NCBI GenBank assembly: GCA_903889915.1
Contig: CAISZK010000385.1
Location: 1 to 42,865, forward strand
DNA length: 42,865 nucleotides
Source of the DNA: an uncultured Bacteroidota bacterium
GTDB lineage: Bacteria; Bacteroidota; Bacteroidia; Bacteroidales; CG2-30-32-10
Direction of reading: 5' to 3'
Position numbers and translations under genes: made by a program. This document shows, in pieces, positions 26,942 to 36,628 of the stretch (its first letter is position 1; each line of letters starts with the position of its first letter). The notes under the pieces are model-generated. The model did no database searches. It was not told where the DNA came from and saw only the letters and a list, made by a program, of their open reading frames with translations.

Positions 26942-27451
26942 TTATTTATGGACGATGATGTCCGGGGTTCTGATTTTATTGCTCATGTGCAGTGCTCTGT
27001 CGCAAATTGCAACATCGTAGGCAATGGTATCATAAACAGATGTTGGGTTATTGATGAATAAATTTACATCTATAGTTCCTTTAATTGATTTGTTCTGTCC
27101 TGAAGGTGTAACTACCGGAATGCGCAAATTGTTAGTCTCAGGAAGTACCACAGGAACATAAACGCCATTTTGTTTTTCATAATAAGTAACAAAAAGGTCA
27201 TAATAATATTGACTTCCCGGACTGAATGCACCAGTAGTATCATCTGCCGAAAGTCCAATATCCCCATCGCCATCTGTGAATGAAAAAGTCAATATTCCTT
27301 TTTGATCAATTCCCTGCGAATTCTGTATCTTGGCAAAACTTACATAAGCAATGGCCGGAATTGGAGAATATGTTTCAGGTTTTTTACAGGAAGAATATAA
27401 CAATATCCCTGCAAGAACAATTATTATCAGTAATTTTGGCTTGTGTTTCAT
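26942..27451 (-). CDS. Hypothetical lipoprotein
   Basis: A 169-residue exported protein. The N-terminus is a lipoprotein signal (LLIIIVLAGILLYSSCKK; lipobox YSSC, C22). The mature domain contains FSFTDGDGDIGLSADD, a pattern common in uncharacterised Bacteroidota lipoproteins, and is probably a beta-sandwich. No enzyme motif is seen. It is divergent from the LuxE-like gene. Confidence 0.75.
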   Translation of the reverse strand: MKHKPKLLIIIVLAGILLYSSCKKPETYSPIPAIAYVSFAKIQNSQGIDQKGILTFSFTDGDGDIGLSADDTTGAFSPGSQYYYDLFVTYYEKQNGVYVPVVLPETNNLRIPVVTPSGQNKSIKGTIDVNLFINNPTSVYDTIAYDVAICDRALHMSNKIRTPDIIVHK

Positions 27452-27507
27452 AACATGAAAATCGGTTGTAAAGGTACTAAATTAAACGCAATACTGTCAA
27501 TATTATT

Positions 27508-28500
27508 ATGCTGTCTGATTTAATTAATAAAATTTTTGAAATTAACAATGAAGAGGAGTTCAATAAAATAGCTTTGAAAACATTCCTTCATCAGTATGAA
27601 AACAACGCTGTTTACAAAACTTTTATTGACATGATCGGCCGTGATATTCATCAAATATCTCACTATTCTCAGATACCTTTTTTGCCAATTGAGTTTTTTA
27701 AAACTCATAAAATAATTTCAGGTATAGCATCAATTCAGGCATCCTTTTGTAGCAGCGGAACAACTGGTCAGACACGGAGTTTTCATCATGTTACTGACCT
27801 TTCTGTTTATGAAAAAAGCGCCATGATTTCTTTTGAAAATTTTTATGGGAATATTTCTGATCATACATTTCTGGCTCTTCTCCCATCTTATGCAGAACGT
27901 CAGGATTCATCACTGGTCTGGATGACCAACCATTTCATAAATCACAGTCATTTCAAATCTGATTGCGGTTTCTACCTTGACAATCACGCAGAACTTCTCA
28001 GTAAGTTGAAAATTTTAAGCAGAGATAAAACAAGAAAAGTTCTGTTGCTTGGGGTTTCATTTGCATTGCTTGATCTGTCAGAAAAAATTGATTTTCCTTT
28101 AAACAATGTTGTCGTAATGGAAACAGGCGGCATGAAAGGACGAAGAAGAGAAATGATCAGGGAAGAACTTCATGAAATACTGACCGGAAAATTTCAGGTT
28201 GCTTCAATACATTCAGAGTATGGGATGACTGAACTTCTGTCACAGGCATACTCGCAAGGCAAAGGAATTTTTAATTGCCCTCCCTGGATGAAAATACTGA
28301 TAAGAGAAATAAACGATCCCTTCACTCTTTCCCAAACAGGGCAAAGCGGAGGTATCAATATTATAGACCTTGCAAATATAAACTCATGTTCATTCATAGC
28401 CACGCAAGACATAGGGCGATGTTTCGACAACGGACAATTTGAAGTGAATGGCCGTTTTGACAGCAGTGAAATCAGGGGATGCAATCTGATGTCACTATAA
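27508..28500 (+). CDS. LuxE/PaaK-like acyl-adenylating protein
   Basis: A 330-residue protein of the acyl-protein synthetase (LuxE) branch of ANL adenylating enzymes. The AMP-binding P-loop SSGTTGQTRSF is near residues 82-92, ETGGMKGRRREM near 208-219, the motif EYGMTELLSQAY that contacts the adenylate near 237-248, and DIGRCF near the C-terminus. LuxE activates a fatty acid and passes it on as a thioester; Bacteroidota homologues occur with surface-glycan and lipid genes. The true substrate is unknown. The Asp-box protein starts 26 bases downstream. Confidence 0.85.
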   Translation: MLSDLINKIFEINNEEEFNKIALKTFLHQYENNAVYKTFIDMIGRDIHQISHYSQIPFLPIEFFKTHKIISGIASIQASFCSSGTTGQTRSFHHVTDLSVYEKSAMISFENFYGNISDHTFLALLPSYAERQDSSLVWMTNHFINHSHFKSDCGFYLDNHAELLSKLKILSRDKTRKVLLLGVSFALLDLSEKIDFPLNNVVVMETGGMKGRRREMIREELHEILTGKFQVASIHSEYGMTELLSQAYSQGKGIFNCPPWMKILIREINDPFTLSQTGQSGGINIIDLANINSCSFIATQDIGRCFDNGQFEVNGRFDSSEIRGCNLMSL

Positions 28501-28513
28501 ATTTGTAAATTTG
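28498..28513 (+). promoter_or_regulatory. Two tandem -7 boxes before the Asp-box T9SS gene
   Basis: TAAATTTG occurs at 28498-28505 and again at 28506-28513, each matching TAnnTTTG. The first overlaps the TAA stop of the LuxE-like gene. No well-spaced -33 box is seen. Confidence 0.4.
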
Positions 28514-28526
28514 AGAAATCAATCAA

Positions 28527-30083
28527 ATGAAAAAATATTTTTTCCTAATCCTTTCGTTTTTCTTTCTGATGGCTGTCAATGCCCAGCATACAAACATCAT
28601 GATAGGCAACCACAATTATCCCGAAGAAACTTCAATTGTTGTCAACCCGAAAAACACCAATGAAATTGCGGCAGCCGCCAACATCAACACCTACTATTTT
28701 TCCAAAGACGGTGGCCACACATGGGTTGAAGATACCTTAGGTTCAACCTATGGAGTATGGGGTGATCCCTGCATGATAGTGGACACAGCAGGCAGTTATT
28801 ATTTCATCCATCTTTCCAATCCTCCCGATGGCAACTGGATTGACCGCATTGTGTGTCAGAAAAAGGATAGTATAAATGGCGTCTGGGATAATGGTTCGTA
28901 TATTGGACTAAATGGCACAAAGGCTCAGGATAAAGCCTGGGCTGCCGTTGACAGGGCTCACAACATTATTTACATGACATGGACTCAGTTTGATGAATAT
29001 GGTGTTACAACCCCCACCGACAGCAGCATTATTCTCTTTTCACGATCCATTGATGGTGGTCATTCATGGGGTGTTCCTGTAAGAATAAATAGAAAAGCCG
29101 GCAATTGTGTTGATTCCGACAGTACCACAGAAGGCGCAGTGCCTGCAGTGGGTCCTAATGGCGAAGTGTATGTTGCCTGGGCAGGTCCTGATGGCATCAG
29201 ATTCAATAAATCGCTGAATGCAGGGAACACATGGCTTGCAAATGATATTCTTGTAAATGATCAGCCAACCGGTTGGGATTATATGATCCCCGGTATTCAA
29301 CGCGCCAATGGGCTTCCCATAACAGATTGCGACATTAGCAACGGACCTTACCGCGGAAATATTTATGTCAACTGGTCTGACCAAAGAAATGGAGATACTG
29401 ACACCGATATCTGGCTTTCAAAATCTACTGATGGCGGAAATACATGGTCTGCTGCGAAACGTGTAAATGATGATCCTCCGGGCAAACAGCAGTTTTTTAC
29501 ATGGATGACAATTGACCAGGCGACAGGTTATCTTTATTTTGTTTTTTATGACCGCAGGAATTACAGCAATAGCAGGACTGATGTTTATATGGCTGTTTCA
29601 AAAGATGGCGGCGAAACCTTCGTTAATTTTAAGATCAGCGATTCTCCGTTTATTCCCGGCGCTTCGATCTTCTTTGGCGATTACACAAATGTTTCAGCTT
29701 ATAATGGTGTGATCAGGCCAATCTGGACGAGGCTTAGCAGTGGTCAGCTGAGTGTTTGGACCGCTATTATTGATACTACAATGATGGGGATTGAAAACTT
29801 AAATTTGCAGGATGAATTTTCTCTTGAACAAAACTTTCCAAACCCTTTTATTGACAACACCTATATTAGTTTCAAACTGCACAAACCAACAATAGTAACT
29901 TTGAAAGTCTATGATATCTTTGGAAGAGAAATTGCAACACTTCTGGACAAAGAAAAGTACAATGCCGGCAAATACATCAGCCATTTTGATGCAGAGCAAT
30001 ACAACCTGTCATCAGGAACATATTATTTTTCCCTGATCAGCAATGAGAAGATTCTGACAAAGAAAATGCTGTTACTAAAATAG
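28527..30083 (+). CDS. T9SS-secreted Asp-box (BNR, sialidase-like) beta-propeller protein
   Basis: A 518-residue secreted protein. Residues 1-19 are a signal peptide (cleavage after VNAQ). Asp boxes of the pattern SxDGGxTW recur: SKDGGHTW, SIDGGHSW, STDGGNTW and SKDGGETF, indicating a six-bladed propeller. The last ~85 residues are a T9SS type A sorting domain (LEQNFPNPFIDNTYISF ... KKMLLLK). Asp-box propellers include sialidases, but the sialidase catalytic RIP/Arg triad was not recognised, so glycan binding or an unrelated hydrolase function are alternatives. Confidence 0.85.
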   Translation: MKKYFFLILSFFFLMAVNAQHTNIMIGNHNYPEETSIVVNPKNTNEIAAAANINTYYFSKDGGHTWVEDTLGSTYGVWGDPCMIVDTAGSYYFIHLSNPPDGNWIDRIVCQKKDSINGVWDNGSYIGLNGTKAQDKAWAAVDRAHNIIYMTWTQFDEYGVTTPTDSSIILFSRSIDGGHSWGVPVRINRKAGNCVDSDSTTEGAVPAVGPNGEVYVAWAGPDGIRFNKSLNAGNTWLANDILVNDQPTGWDYMIPGIQRANGLPITDCDISNGPYRGNIYVNWSDQRNGDTDTDIWLSKSTDGGNTWSAAKRVNDDPPGKQQFFTWMTIDQATGYLYFVFYDRRNYSNSRTDVYMAVSKDGGETFVNFKISDSPFIPGASIFFGDYTNVSAYNGVIRPIWTRLSSGQLSVWTAIIDTTMMGIENLNLQDEFSLEQNFPNPFIDNTYISFKLHKPTIVTLKVYDIFGREIATLLDKEKYNAGKYISHFDAEQYNLSSGTYYFSLISNEKILTKKMLLLK

Positions 30084-30152
30084 GATGAAGGAAAAAATTT
30101 GTACAAACAACCTGAGAAATTGAATTTCTAAAATACTTCAATTTTCTAAAGT

Positions 30153-30407
30153 TTATGGCAATCCTTTTTCTAAAAGTGAAGTGTCAGTCCTTTTACTTGC
30201 ATTCAGCACTGTTAATCCAATAATTTCATTGTTCTCATAACGAATAATAATTTCGTCTTCCGTCATTTCAGAATTATCAGCATGATTGGGTTTCTTGAAA
30301 TGCAAATATAGGATATCAGCTTCGGTGTCATACAAAGACCAAATAAACTGGTGCTTTAATAAAACTGGTACAGCTGTAAGTATATCTTTTAATTCGGATT
30401 TTTCCAT
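30153..30407 (-). CDS. DUF2283-like small protein
   Basis: An 84-residue protein with the DUF2283 pattern: SLYDTEADILYLHF, then EDEIIIRYENNEIIGLTVLNAS. Members are small and of unknown function, sometimes beside toxin-like genes; no partner toxin is seen here. It lies 25 bases downstream of pepT on the same strand and may be co-transcribed with it. Confidence 0.7.
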   Translation of the reverse strand: MEKSELKDILTAVPVLLKHQFIWSLYDTEADILYLHFKKPNHADNSEMTEDEIIIRYENNEIIGLTVLNASKRTDTSLLEKGLP

Positions 30408-30432
30408 TATGTAAATCCTTTATAAAAGATCC

Positions 30433-31662
30433 CTATTTCTCTGAGTAAAGCTCAATGATCTTCACGATCACTTCAACAGCTTTTACCATTGATTCCAAAG
30501 GAACATACTCGTATTTTCCATGGAAATTATGTCCTCCTGCAAAGATATTCGGGCAGGGCAGTCCCATGTAAGAAAGTCTTGCTCCATCTGTACCTCCGCG
30601 AATCGGAACAATAACAGGAACTACGTCCACCAGTTCCATTGCCTTTTTAGCAGTTTCAACAACATGAAACACTTTTTCTACCTGTTCACGCATGTTGTAA
30701 TACTGGTCTCTCAATTCCAGAACTACAGTGTTTGCACGGTATTTCTTATTCATGAAGTCAACAGCCTGTTGAATAAAAACTTTTTTGGCTTCAAATTTTT
30801 CCCTGTCATGATCGCGGATAATGTAGGCAATACTTGAGTTTTCAACACTGCCTTCCATTTTAATGAGATGGTAGAAGCCTTCATAATCCTGTGTGAATTC
30901 CGGCCTTTCGTTCACCGGCAACATGCTGTTGAATTCCATTGCAAGAATCATCGAGTTGATCATTTTCTCTTTAGCATATCCGGGGTGAATATTTCTTCCG
31001 TTGAAAATAACTTTTGCATGAGCTGCATTGAAGTTTTCAAATTCAAGTTCGCCCACACCGCCGCCGTCAAGGGTATAAGCAAATTCTGCATCGAATTTGG
31101 TTACATCAAATTTATCAACTCCACGACCAATCTCTTCATCAGGAGTGAATCCAATTTTTATGTTGCCGTGTTTTATTTCCGGATGTTTTATCAGGTAGTC
31201 CACCGCAGTCATGATCTCGGCTATTCCTGCTTTGTCATCAGCGCCAAGCAGGGTTGTGCCATCCGAAGTAATGATGGTTTGCCCTACATACTGTTTCAGT
31301 TCCGGGAATTCTTTCACATTCAGAACAACATTGTTATTCTTGTCGAGTACGATGTCGGTGCCATCATAATTCTCCAGTATCTGTGGTTTTATATTTGTTC
31401 CGCTCATATCCGGGCTGGTATCCATGTGCGAGATGAACCCTATGTTTGGAAGTTTTTTATCCGTATTGGCCGGAAGTGTAGCCATGATATAGCAGTTATC
31501 ATCAAGGCTTACATCTTTCAATCCCATCGCAACCAATTCATCTTTTAAAACTTTTGCAAGATCAAATTGTTTTGCGGAACTTGGGCATGTTTCACATCCC
31601 TCATCAGAAGTTGTGTCAATCTTCACATATCTGAGAAACCTTTCAAGAATTTCTTTTTTCAT
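30433..31662 (-). CDS. pepT: Peptidase T (tripeptide aminopeptidase)
   Basis: A 409-residue M20-family zinc peptidase that removes N-terminal residues from tripeptides in the cytoplasm. Metal and catalytic motifs: [38 protein letters not shown], and ALDGGG-type [33 protein letters not shown] and [18 protein letters not shown] close the protein. Typical length. The large antisense ORF at 30868-31548 is a shadow of this gene. The OPT transporter gene lies 66 bases upstream on the same strand. Confidence 0.95.
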   Translation of the reverse strand: MKKEILERFLRYVKIDTTSDEGCETCPSSAKQFDLAKVLKDELVAMGLKDVSLDDNCYIMATLPANTDKKLPNIGFISHMDTSPDMSGTNIKPQILENYDGTDIVLDKNNNVVLNVKEFPELKQYVGQTIITSDGTTLLGADDKAGIAEIMTAVDYLIKHPEIKHGNIKIGFTPDEEIGRGVDKFDVTKFDAEFAYTLDGGGVGELEFENFNAAHAKVIFNGRNIHPGYAKEKMINSMILAMEFNSMLPVNERPEFTQDYEGFYHLIKMEGSVENSSIAYIIRDHDREKFEAKKVFIQQAVDFMNKKYRANTVVLELRDQYYNMREQVEKVFHVVETAKKAMELVDVVPVIVPIRGGTDGARLSYMGLPCPNIFAGGHNFHGKYEYVPLESMVKAVEVIVKIIELYSEK

Positions 31663-31728
31663 AATTTTAAAAATTTTGTCATTTATAGTCTTTAATTGTC
31701 ATTTGCCTTTGGCGTCATTGTTCAATTT

Positions 31729-33927
31729 TCAATCATCTCTTTTTGCACGGAATGATTCCCAGATGAAATAACAAACCAGCAGTGCAAACATGATCAATCC
31801 TACCAATTGAGGTCCTACTGTGCCTTCGCTCCAAAGTTTCAGATCAAGGTTAACTCCTGCAAATAATAATACAGCTCCGACAACTCCGAATAATGCTGCA
31901 CCTGCAATAAATCCTGAAGCTATCAGTGTTCCGCGCTGGCCTCGTGCATTATTTAATTTTTCGTCTTTTGTGCTTTTTCCAAACCAATGAGCCAGCAGCC
32001 CGCCAATAAGAAGTGGCGTGTTGAGATCAAGCGGAATGAACATTCCCAGAGCAAAAGCAAGTGGTGAAATACCTAATAAATAAATCAGGAACGAGATGAT
32101 AGCGCCGGCAATATACAATAACCAGGGAATCGGTGCGCCTTTAGTCATCAAAGGCTCAATCACTGCAGCCATCGCATTTGCCTGCGGGGCAACAAGCGGT
32201 TTGGCATTATCAACTTCTCTTTTGTATCTATTGATAAGAGCTGTATCCGCAGCCATTTTTTTTACTGAAGCAAATTGGACAACCGTCATTTTCCCATTTT
32301 TAATAACCGAGTCTTCATAAACCCTGGATTTCACAGTATCCAATTTGTGATAGTTAATAGCGTGCATCTGTTCAGTGGAAAATATTTTCTGGTTTTCCAC
32401 ATATTGTTCTGAAGTAAAACCATAAGATTTTGCAAGCATAAATATCACCACACCTACAACAGCAGCGGAAACCAATGTGCCTAAAAATTTCCATGATTGT
32501 TGTTTGTATGGGCTTGTGCCAAGCCAATAGCCAACTTTAAGGTCAGTAATAAAACCACCGGCCATTGAAAGCGCTGTACACACAATACCTCCAATTACAA
32601 GTGAGCTTACCATGCCTCTCCAACCATGAAGTCCTGCTGCAGAAAGTATGATACAGGCAATGATCAATGTCATTAATGTCATACCTGAAACAGGGTTACT
32701 TCCAACAATAGCAATAGCATTTGCGGCCACAGTAGTAAAAAGAAATGCAATGACAACAAGTGTCGCCAGTGCAATGAGCGCTTGAACCGGCGTTACATCT
32801 ACTCCTGTAATAAGAAATACCAAAATTGCAATGATGACGAGTATGATCAGTACAAGAACAAAGTTCATTTTCAGGTCGCGTTGTGTGCGTTCAGGCTTTT
32901 CAATTTCTCCCTTTTTTCCTCCTGTGCCGCCGACAGCAAGTTTAAATGCCTGAACAATCACACCCGAAGAACGGACGATACCGATAATACCGGCCATAGC
33001 GATTGCCCCGATACCAATGGGCCTTACATACATTTTGAATAATATTTCCGGAGTAAGTCCTTCAGTAAAATTGTGGCCTCCACCCAGGCTTGCTGCTATA
33101 TTCCCTATTTCATGAATGACAGGAATCATCACCCACCATGAAAGCAAAGAACCCACAACAATGATCAGCGAAAACCGTAATCCAACAAGATAACCGAAGC
33201 TGAAAATCATTGCGCTGACATTCAATTTTAATACTAATTTGGCTCTTTCAGCAAGCATTGCACCAAAAGGAATGACTTTGGTTGTAAGAACATCGTCCCA
33301 TAAACGGAAAGAGGTAAATGCAAAATCAAACAAGCCGCCTATGAGCCCCGACACCAAAAGTATTCTTGACTGACTTCCGCCTTTTTCACCTGTCATCAGG
33401 ATTTCCGTTGTTGCAGTGGCTTCAGGGAAGGGGAATTTGCCGTGCATATCCTTTACAAAATATTTTCTGAAAGGAATAAGGAATAATATTCCAAGGAATC
33501 CGCCAAGTAACGATGAAAAGAAAATCTGCCAGAAGTTCACTTCAATATCCGGGTATTTTGCCTGCAGAATATATAAGCCGGGAATGGTGAACACAGCGCC
33601 CGCAACAATCACTCCCGAACAAGCGCCGATAGATTGAATAATCACATTTTGTCCCAGAGCATTTTTCTTTTTTGCTGCTGCGGAAGCGCCGACAGCAATA
33701 ATAGAGATGGGAATAGCTGCTTCGAATACCTGCCCTATCTTCAAGCCGGAAAAAGCCGCGGCCGCTGAAAAAATAAGAGCCATTAATAAACCCATTCCAA
33801 CTGACCAAAGTGTTACCTCCGGAAATAGTTGGCTGGCGGGCATTACAGGTTTGTAATCTTCGCCCGGTTTTAGCTCGCGATAAGCGTTTTCGGGCAGACT
33901 TCTGGTTTCTGGTATTTGTTCTGACAT
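31729..33927 (-). CDS. OPT-family oligopeptide transporter
   Basis: A 732-residue inner-membrane protein with about 14-16 predicted membrane segments. It shows family blocks such as AAAAFSGLKIGQVFEAAIPISI, KFPFPEATATTEILMTGEKGG and GITPxAxALGMFIPLDLNTPLLIGG (here LLGISPLAFALGMFIPL). A soluble insert of ~90 residues lies near residues 500-590. OPT proteins import oligopeptides by proton symport; the adjacent pepT on the same strand supports a peptide uptake-and-hydrolysis pair. Metal-chelate transport is the alternative for the family. Confidence 0.9.
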   Translation of the reverse strand: MSEQIPETRSLPENAYRELKPGEDYKPVMPASQLFPEVTLWSVGMGLLMALIFSAAAAFSGLKIGQVFEAAIPISIIAVGASAAAKKKNALGQNVIIQSIGACSGVIVAGAVFTIPGLYILQAKYPDIEVNFWQIFFSSLLGGFLGILFLIPFRKYFVKDMHGKFPFPEATATTEILMTGEKGGSQSRILLVSGLIGGLFDFAFTSFRLWDDVLTTKVIPFGAMLAERAKLVLKLNVSAMIFSFGYLVGLRFSLIIVVGSLLSWWVMIPVIHEIGNIAASLGGGHNFTEGLTPEILFKMYVRPIGIGAIAMAGIIGIVRSSGVIVQAFKLAVGGTGGKKGEIEKPERTQRDLKMNFVLVLIILVIIAILVFLITGVDVTPVQALIALATLVVIAFLFTTVAANAIAIVGSNPVSGMTLMTLIIACIILSAAGLHGWRGMVSSLVIGGIVCTALSMAGGFITDLKVGYWLGTSPYKQQSWKFLGTLVSAAVVGVVIFMLAKSYGFTSEQYVENQKIFSTEQMHAINYHKLDTVKSRVYEDSVIKNGKMTVVQFASVKKMAADTALINRYKREVDNAKPLVAPQANAMAAVIEPLMTKGAPIPWLLYIAGAIISFLIYLLGISPLAFALGMFIPLDLNTPLLIGGLLAHWFGKSTKDEKLNNARGQRGTLIASGFIAGAALFGVVGAVLLFAGVNLDLKLWSEGTVGPQLVGLIMFALLVCYFIWESFRAKRDD

Positions 33928-34059
33928 AGTGTTTTTTTTGAGTGGATAAAACTATAAAAAATATTTGATGTGAGGAAAAAAAAATCATTATTCCGCTAAC
34001 ATTTTACTTAACCATTGGAAAAAAATCCGTACTATTGTAAAACAAAAAAAACAATCAAC

Positions 34060-34299
34060 ATGGACACTACCGAACAATTAAATGCTTTATTCTGCAAGGT
34101 TTTTGATGACAATGACATTAAGATAACTCCCGAAATGACCGCCAACGACATCGAAGAGTGGGATTCTCTTTCACACGTGAACCTCGTGGTCGCCATCGAA
34201 AAAAATTTCAAGGTTAAGTTTAAAGATTCCGAGATCATCCGCTGGAAAAACGTCGGACAGATGATTGAATCAATCAATGCAAAGCTCGCCGGAAAATAA
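34060..34299 (+). CDS. Acyl carrier protein
   Basis: A 79-residue acidic helical protein. The phosphopantetheine site is the serine in EEWDSLSHVNLV; the C-terminal helix is KNVGQMIESINAKL. ATG 34060 (MDTTEQLNALF) gives the usual ACP length; the 15-residue extension of the track start at 34015 is not family-like. Because the fatty-acid synthase genes are not nearby, this is more likely a specialised ACP than the house AcpP. The VIT-family gene begins 12 bases later. Confidence 0.88.
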   Translation: MDTTEQLNALFCKVFDDNDIKITPEMTANDIEEWDSLSHVNLVVAIEKNFKVKFKDSEIIRWKNVGQMIESINAKLAGK

Positions 34300-34311
34300 T
34301 TTTTTTAAACC

Positions 34312-34998
34312 GTGGCTCACCATGAAACTCATTTAAAAAGTTCGGATTTTATCTCCGACATAGTCATCGGTATGTCCGATGGGCTTACTGTCCCCTTTGC
34401 CCTCGCTGCCGGATTAAGCAGCGCTGTTCAGTCAAATGGTCTTATCATCAAAGCAGGACTTGCTGAAATTATTGCAGGTTCCATCGCTATGGGTCTTGGC
34501 GGTTATCTTGCAGGGCGCACCGCATTGGATCATTATAAAACCGAGCTTAAACGCGAATACCAGGAAACAATTGACTATCCTGAAACCGAAAAAAAGGAAG
34601 TAAGAGAGATATTTGGGAAGATGGGACTTTCGTCCAAAACACAGGATATGGCAGTTGAGGAACTCAGCCAGGACAAGGACAAATGGGTGAAGTTTATGAT
34701 GAAGTATGAACTCGAACTCGAGGAACCCGACAAAAACAAAGCCCGCAAAAGCGCTTTCAACATAGGCATTGCCTATATTGTCGGTGGCGCTATTCCCATG
34801 TTATCTTATGTTTTCACCACCGACCCGCAAACAGGTTTCAAACTTTCATTTATCACCACCGTTGTTTGCCTTCTCCTCTTCGGATATTTCAAAAGCAAAC
34901 TCACCGGACAGCAACCCATCATCGGCGCCCTCAAAGTGATGGCGATTGGGGTCATCGCTGCAATGTCGGCTTATTTCCTGGTGAGGCTTTTTAATTAA
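34312..34998 (+). CDS. VIT1/CCC1-family membrane protein (iron/manganese transporter family)
   Basis: A 228-residue protein with about five membrane segments: the signature DIVIGMSDGLTVPFALAAGLS (residues 15-35), AEIIAGSIAMGLGGYLAGRTA, a charged cytoplasmic helical section rich in Glu and Asp (residues 75-145; metal-binding in the plant homologue), then three C-terminal segments. It starts with GTG; no nearby ATG fits better. Family members export or sequester Fe2+ and Mn2+. It follows the ACP by 12 bases and is probably co-transcribed, though a functional link is not clear. Confidence 0.88.
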   Translation: MAHHETHLKSSDFISDIVIGMSDGLTVPFALAAGLSSAVQSNGLIIKAGLAEIIAGSIAMGLGGYLAGRTALDHYKTELKREYQETIDYPETEKKEVREIFGKMGLSSKTQDMAVEELSQDKDKWVKFMMKYELELEEPDKNKARKSAFNIGIAYIVGGAIPMLSYVFTTDPQTGFKLSFITTVVCLLLFGYFKSKLTGQQPIIGALKVMAIGVIAAMSAYFLVRLFN

Positions 34999-35518
34999 AG
35001 GCTGAATTTCAATCTTGCCATATTATTTTCACTTTACATTTTCTTCATTTTACATTTTTTCTGCACTTGTGTGCAATTCAAACGAGCTACATCTATTACA
35101 GTTTGTTTCAAATCTCTTTAAAGCAAATAAAGACAATGATGCTAAAACCCGGCAGCAGCTAATATTTTCTTACAGTCCGCTAAAGCCAGACTCCAATAGA
35201 TAGCGACGGTGAGCAGCATTTATTTCAGTTCGTTTTAACCCCGTGGGATAGCTTTTAGTTTTTGCAAATCATTCTTATTAAGTAATATCCAACGGGGTTA
35301 ACGAACTGAAATAAGTGCAAAAGGCAATTGACTTTAGTCTCATTTTGAAAGAGGATTTGTTTTTTATCAATTGAAAAAGACTTTCCAAGTTCTGAAAAAA
35401 ACTTTGAAAGTCATCCTGGCAATATCCAACATCTAACATCTAACATCTTTTTTATTCCTACACACAATATTTCCCACTTTCCAACGTTGACAATATAATT
35501 GTTTGTCATTTCTAAGAC
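34999..35518. other. Gene-free region with a MITE-like hairpin
   Basis: No convincing gene. The 62-codon ORF at 35015 has no recognisable domain. The main structure is the hairpin annotated at 35220-35314. The sequence either side is AT-rich, and 35425-35450 carries a short ATCTAACATC tandem repeat. Confidence 0.6.
35220..35314. repeat. MITE-like inverted repeat, about 95 bp
   Basis: Left arm TTATTTCAGTTCGTTTTAAC (from 35220) and onward CCCGT pair with the right arm ACGGGGTTAACGAACTGAAA (35291-35310) and flanks: about 25 bp of stem with a two-base bulge, around a ~43-base AT-rich loop. This has the size and form of a small palindromic mobile element or stable extragenic hairpin. Confidence 0.75.
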
Positions 35519-36517
35519 ATGAGGCTGCATGATATTTTGATAGAATATTATACTGTCGGGCAAACCAATTCTTATATTGATTTGCTGAAGAAGCTGGACC
35601 TTTATCCGGCCCTGAATGATTTGGCAAACCGCTTCCATCGCGACATTGAGCAGGGTAAGCATGCCACAAAAATTTCCCTTTTCCGTAAAACACTCAAAGA
35701 GCTTATTGCAATATCCATGGCATATCTTAAAAGTGAAATTCATGCAACGCAGCCGGTAACGGCAACCATTGATATGTTCCAATGTATTATCACAATTATC
35801 CGTCATGCATGCCGGCAATGCTCTGTTGATTTTGCTGCATGTTGTGATATTCTCCAAAGGTACATTGACATCTGCGGACTTCTACCAGAGTCGCGGGAGT
35901 TGTTATTGTGTGTGTTTGAAATGCAACTACGCACTGAAATAACCGTTAGCAGCAGGAAAAGCAATAGTGCTGCAATAAAATTTCCGGGAGAAATACCCAT
36001 CACTCTTTCATGGATCTTTCGCGAGGGCGAAGTGGAAAACAAAAAGGTAGTAGGTGAATTTGCCGGTTTGTTGTGTGGAAAATACACTCGTTTAAAAACT
36101 CTTTACAAAGTGGAAGATTTGTTCAATCCACTTAAAAGGAAAAAGGTTGGAGTTCATAATGATGATCTGTGTGAGATTCTCACCATTTTCAGTTTGTTTC
36201 ATCAATGCGGGCGCATTGCATGCACCTATTCAAAAGCTCTGTTTCAATTCCTGAGATCAAGAATATATGTTTACCCAAAAGGAGCCTTCAAAGGAAGGCC
36301 GGACTTCAGTATGTGGAATTATGAAACTTTGCGTAGAATGAAGGACATTGATAAATTCAAAAACAGCATTAAAGAAATCTTCGACATCTTCTGCACCACC
36401 GAAAACGACAAACAAGTTTTTGAAAACTTTTTTGAAGAAAGAAAAAAAATTGCTCTCCGCAAACAAGCATCAGATCTGAAAAAGAAGAAAAGCAGAAAAA
36501 ACTGTGACGTAAGATAG
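35519..36517 (+). CDS. Uncharacterised protein
   Basis: A 332-residue protein I do not recognise. It is helical throughout, with a Cys-containing middle (ACRQCSVDFAACCDI) and a basic C-terminus (SDLKKKKSRKNCDVR) that could bind nucleic acid. No signal peptide or membrane segment. ATG 35519 is the only good start. It precedes another unknown gene by 111 bases on the same strand; a promoter-like motif lies between them, so they may be separately transcribed. Confidence 0.65.
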   Translation: MRLHDILIEYYTVGQTNSYIDLLKKLDLYPALNDLANRFHRDIEQGKHATKISLFRKTLKELIAISMAYLKSEIHATQPVTATIDMFQCIITIIRHACRQCSVDFAACCDILQRYIDICGLLPESRELLLCVFEMQLRTEITVSSRKSNSAAIKFPGEIPITLSWIFREGEVENKKVVGEFAGLLCGKYTRLKTLYKVEDLFNPLKRKKVGVHNDDLCEILTIFSLFHQCGRIACTYSKALFQFLRSRIYVYPKGAFKGRPDFSMWNYETLRRMKDIDKFKNSIKEIFDIFCTTENDKQVFENFFEERKKIALRKQASDLKKKKSRKNCDVR

Positions 36518-36539
36518 CGGTAAGATAGCACCCCTGCCT

Positions 36540-36572
36540 ATTGACACCCATATACAAATAGCAGTACCTTTA
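36540..36572 (+). promoter_or_regulatory. Possible promoter of the second unknown gene
   Basis: ATTG (36540-36543), a 21-bp spacer and TACCTTTA (36565-36572) resemble the Bacteroidota promoter with one mismatch in each box. The gene's ATG is at 36629. Confidence 0.4.
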
Positions 36573-36628
36573 TACCGCCGGCAGGCGCTAATGCACTAAG
36601 CCGGGTAAACCAAAAAAATAATAAAGTT

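Noticed and set aside
28527-30083. Confident call as a sialidase
   Set aside because: Asp boxes alone do not define sialidase; the catalytic Arg triad and RIP motif were not found.
30868-31548. 226-residue plus-strand ORF
   Set aside because: Fully antisense to pepT, which has all M20 catalytic motifs; composition is that of a shadow frame.
35015-35203. 62-residue ORF after the VIT gene
   Set aside because: No recognisable domain, no promoter, lies in repeat-rich DNA. Could be a tiny gene, but nothing supports it.
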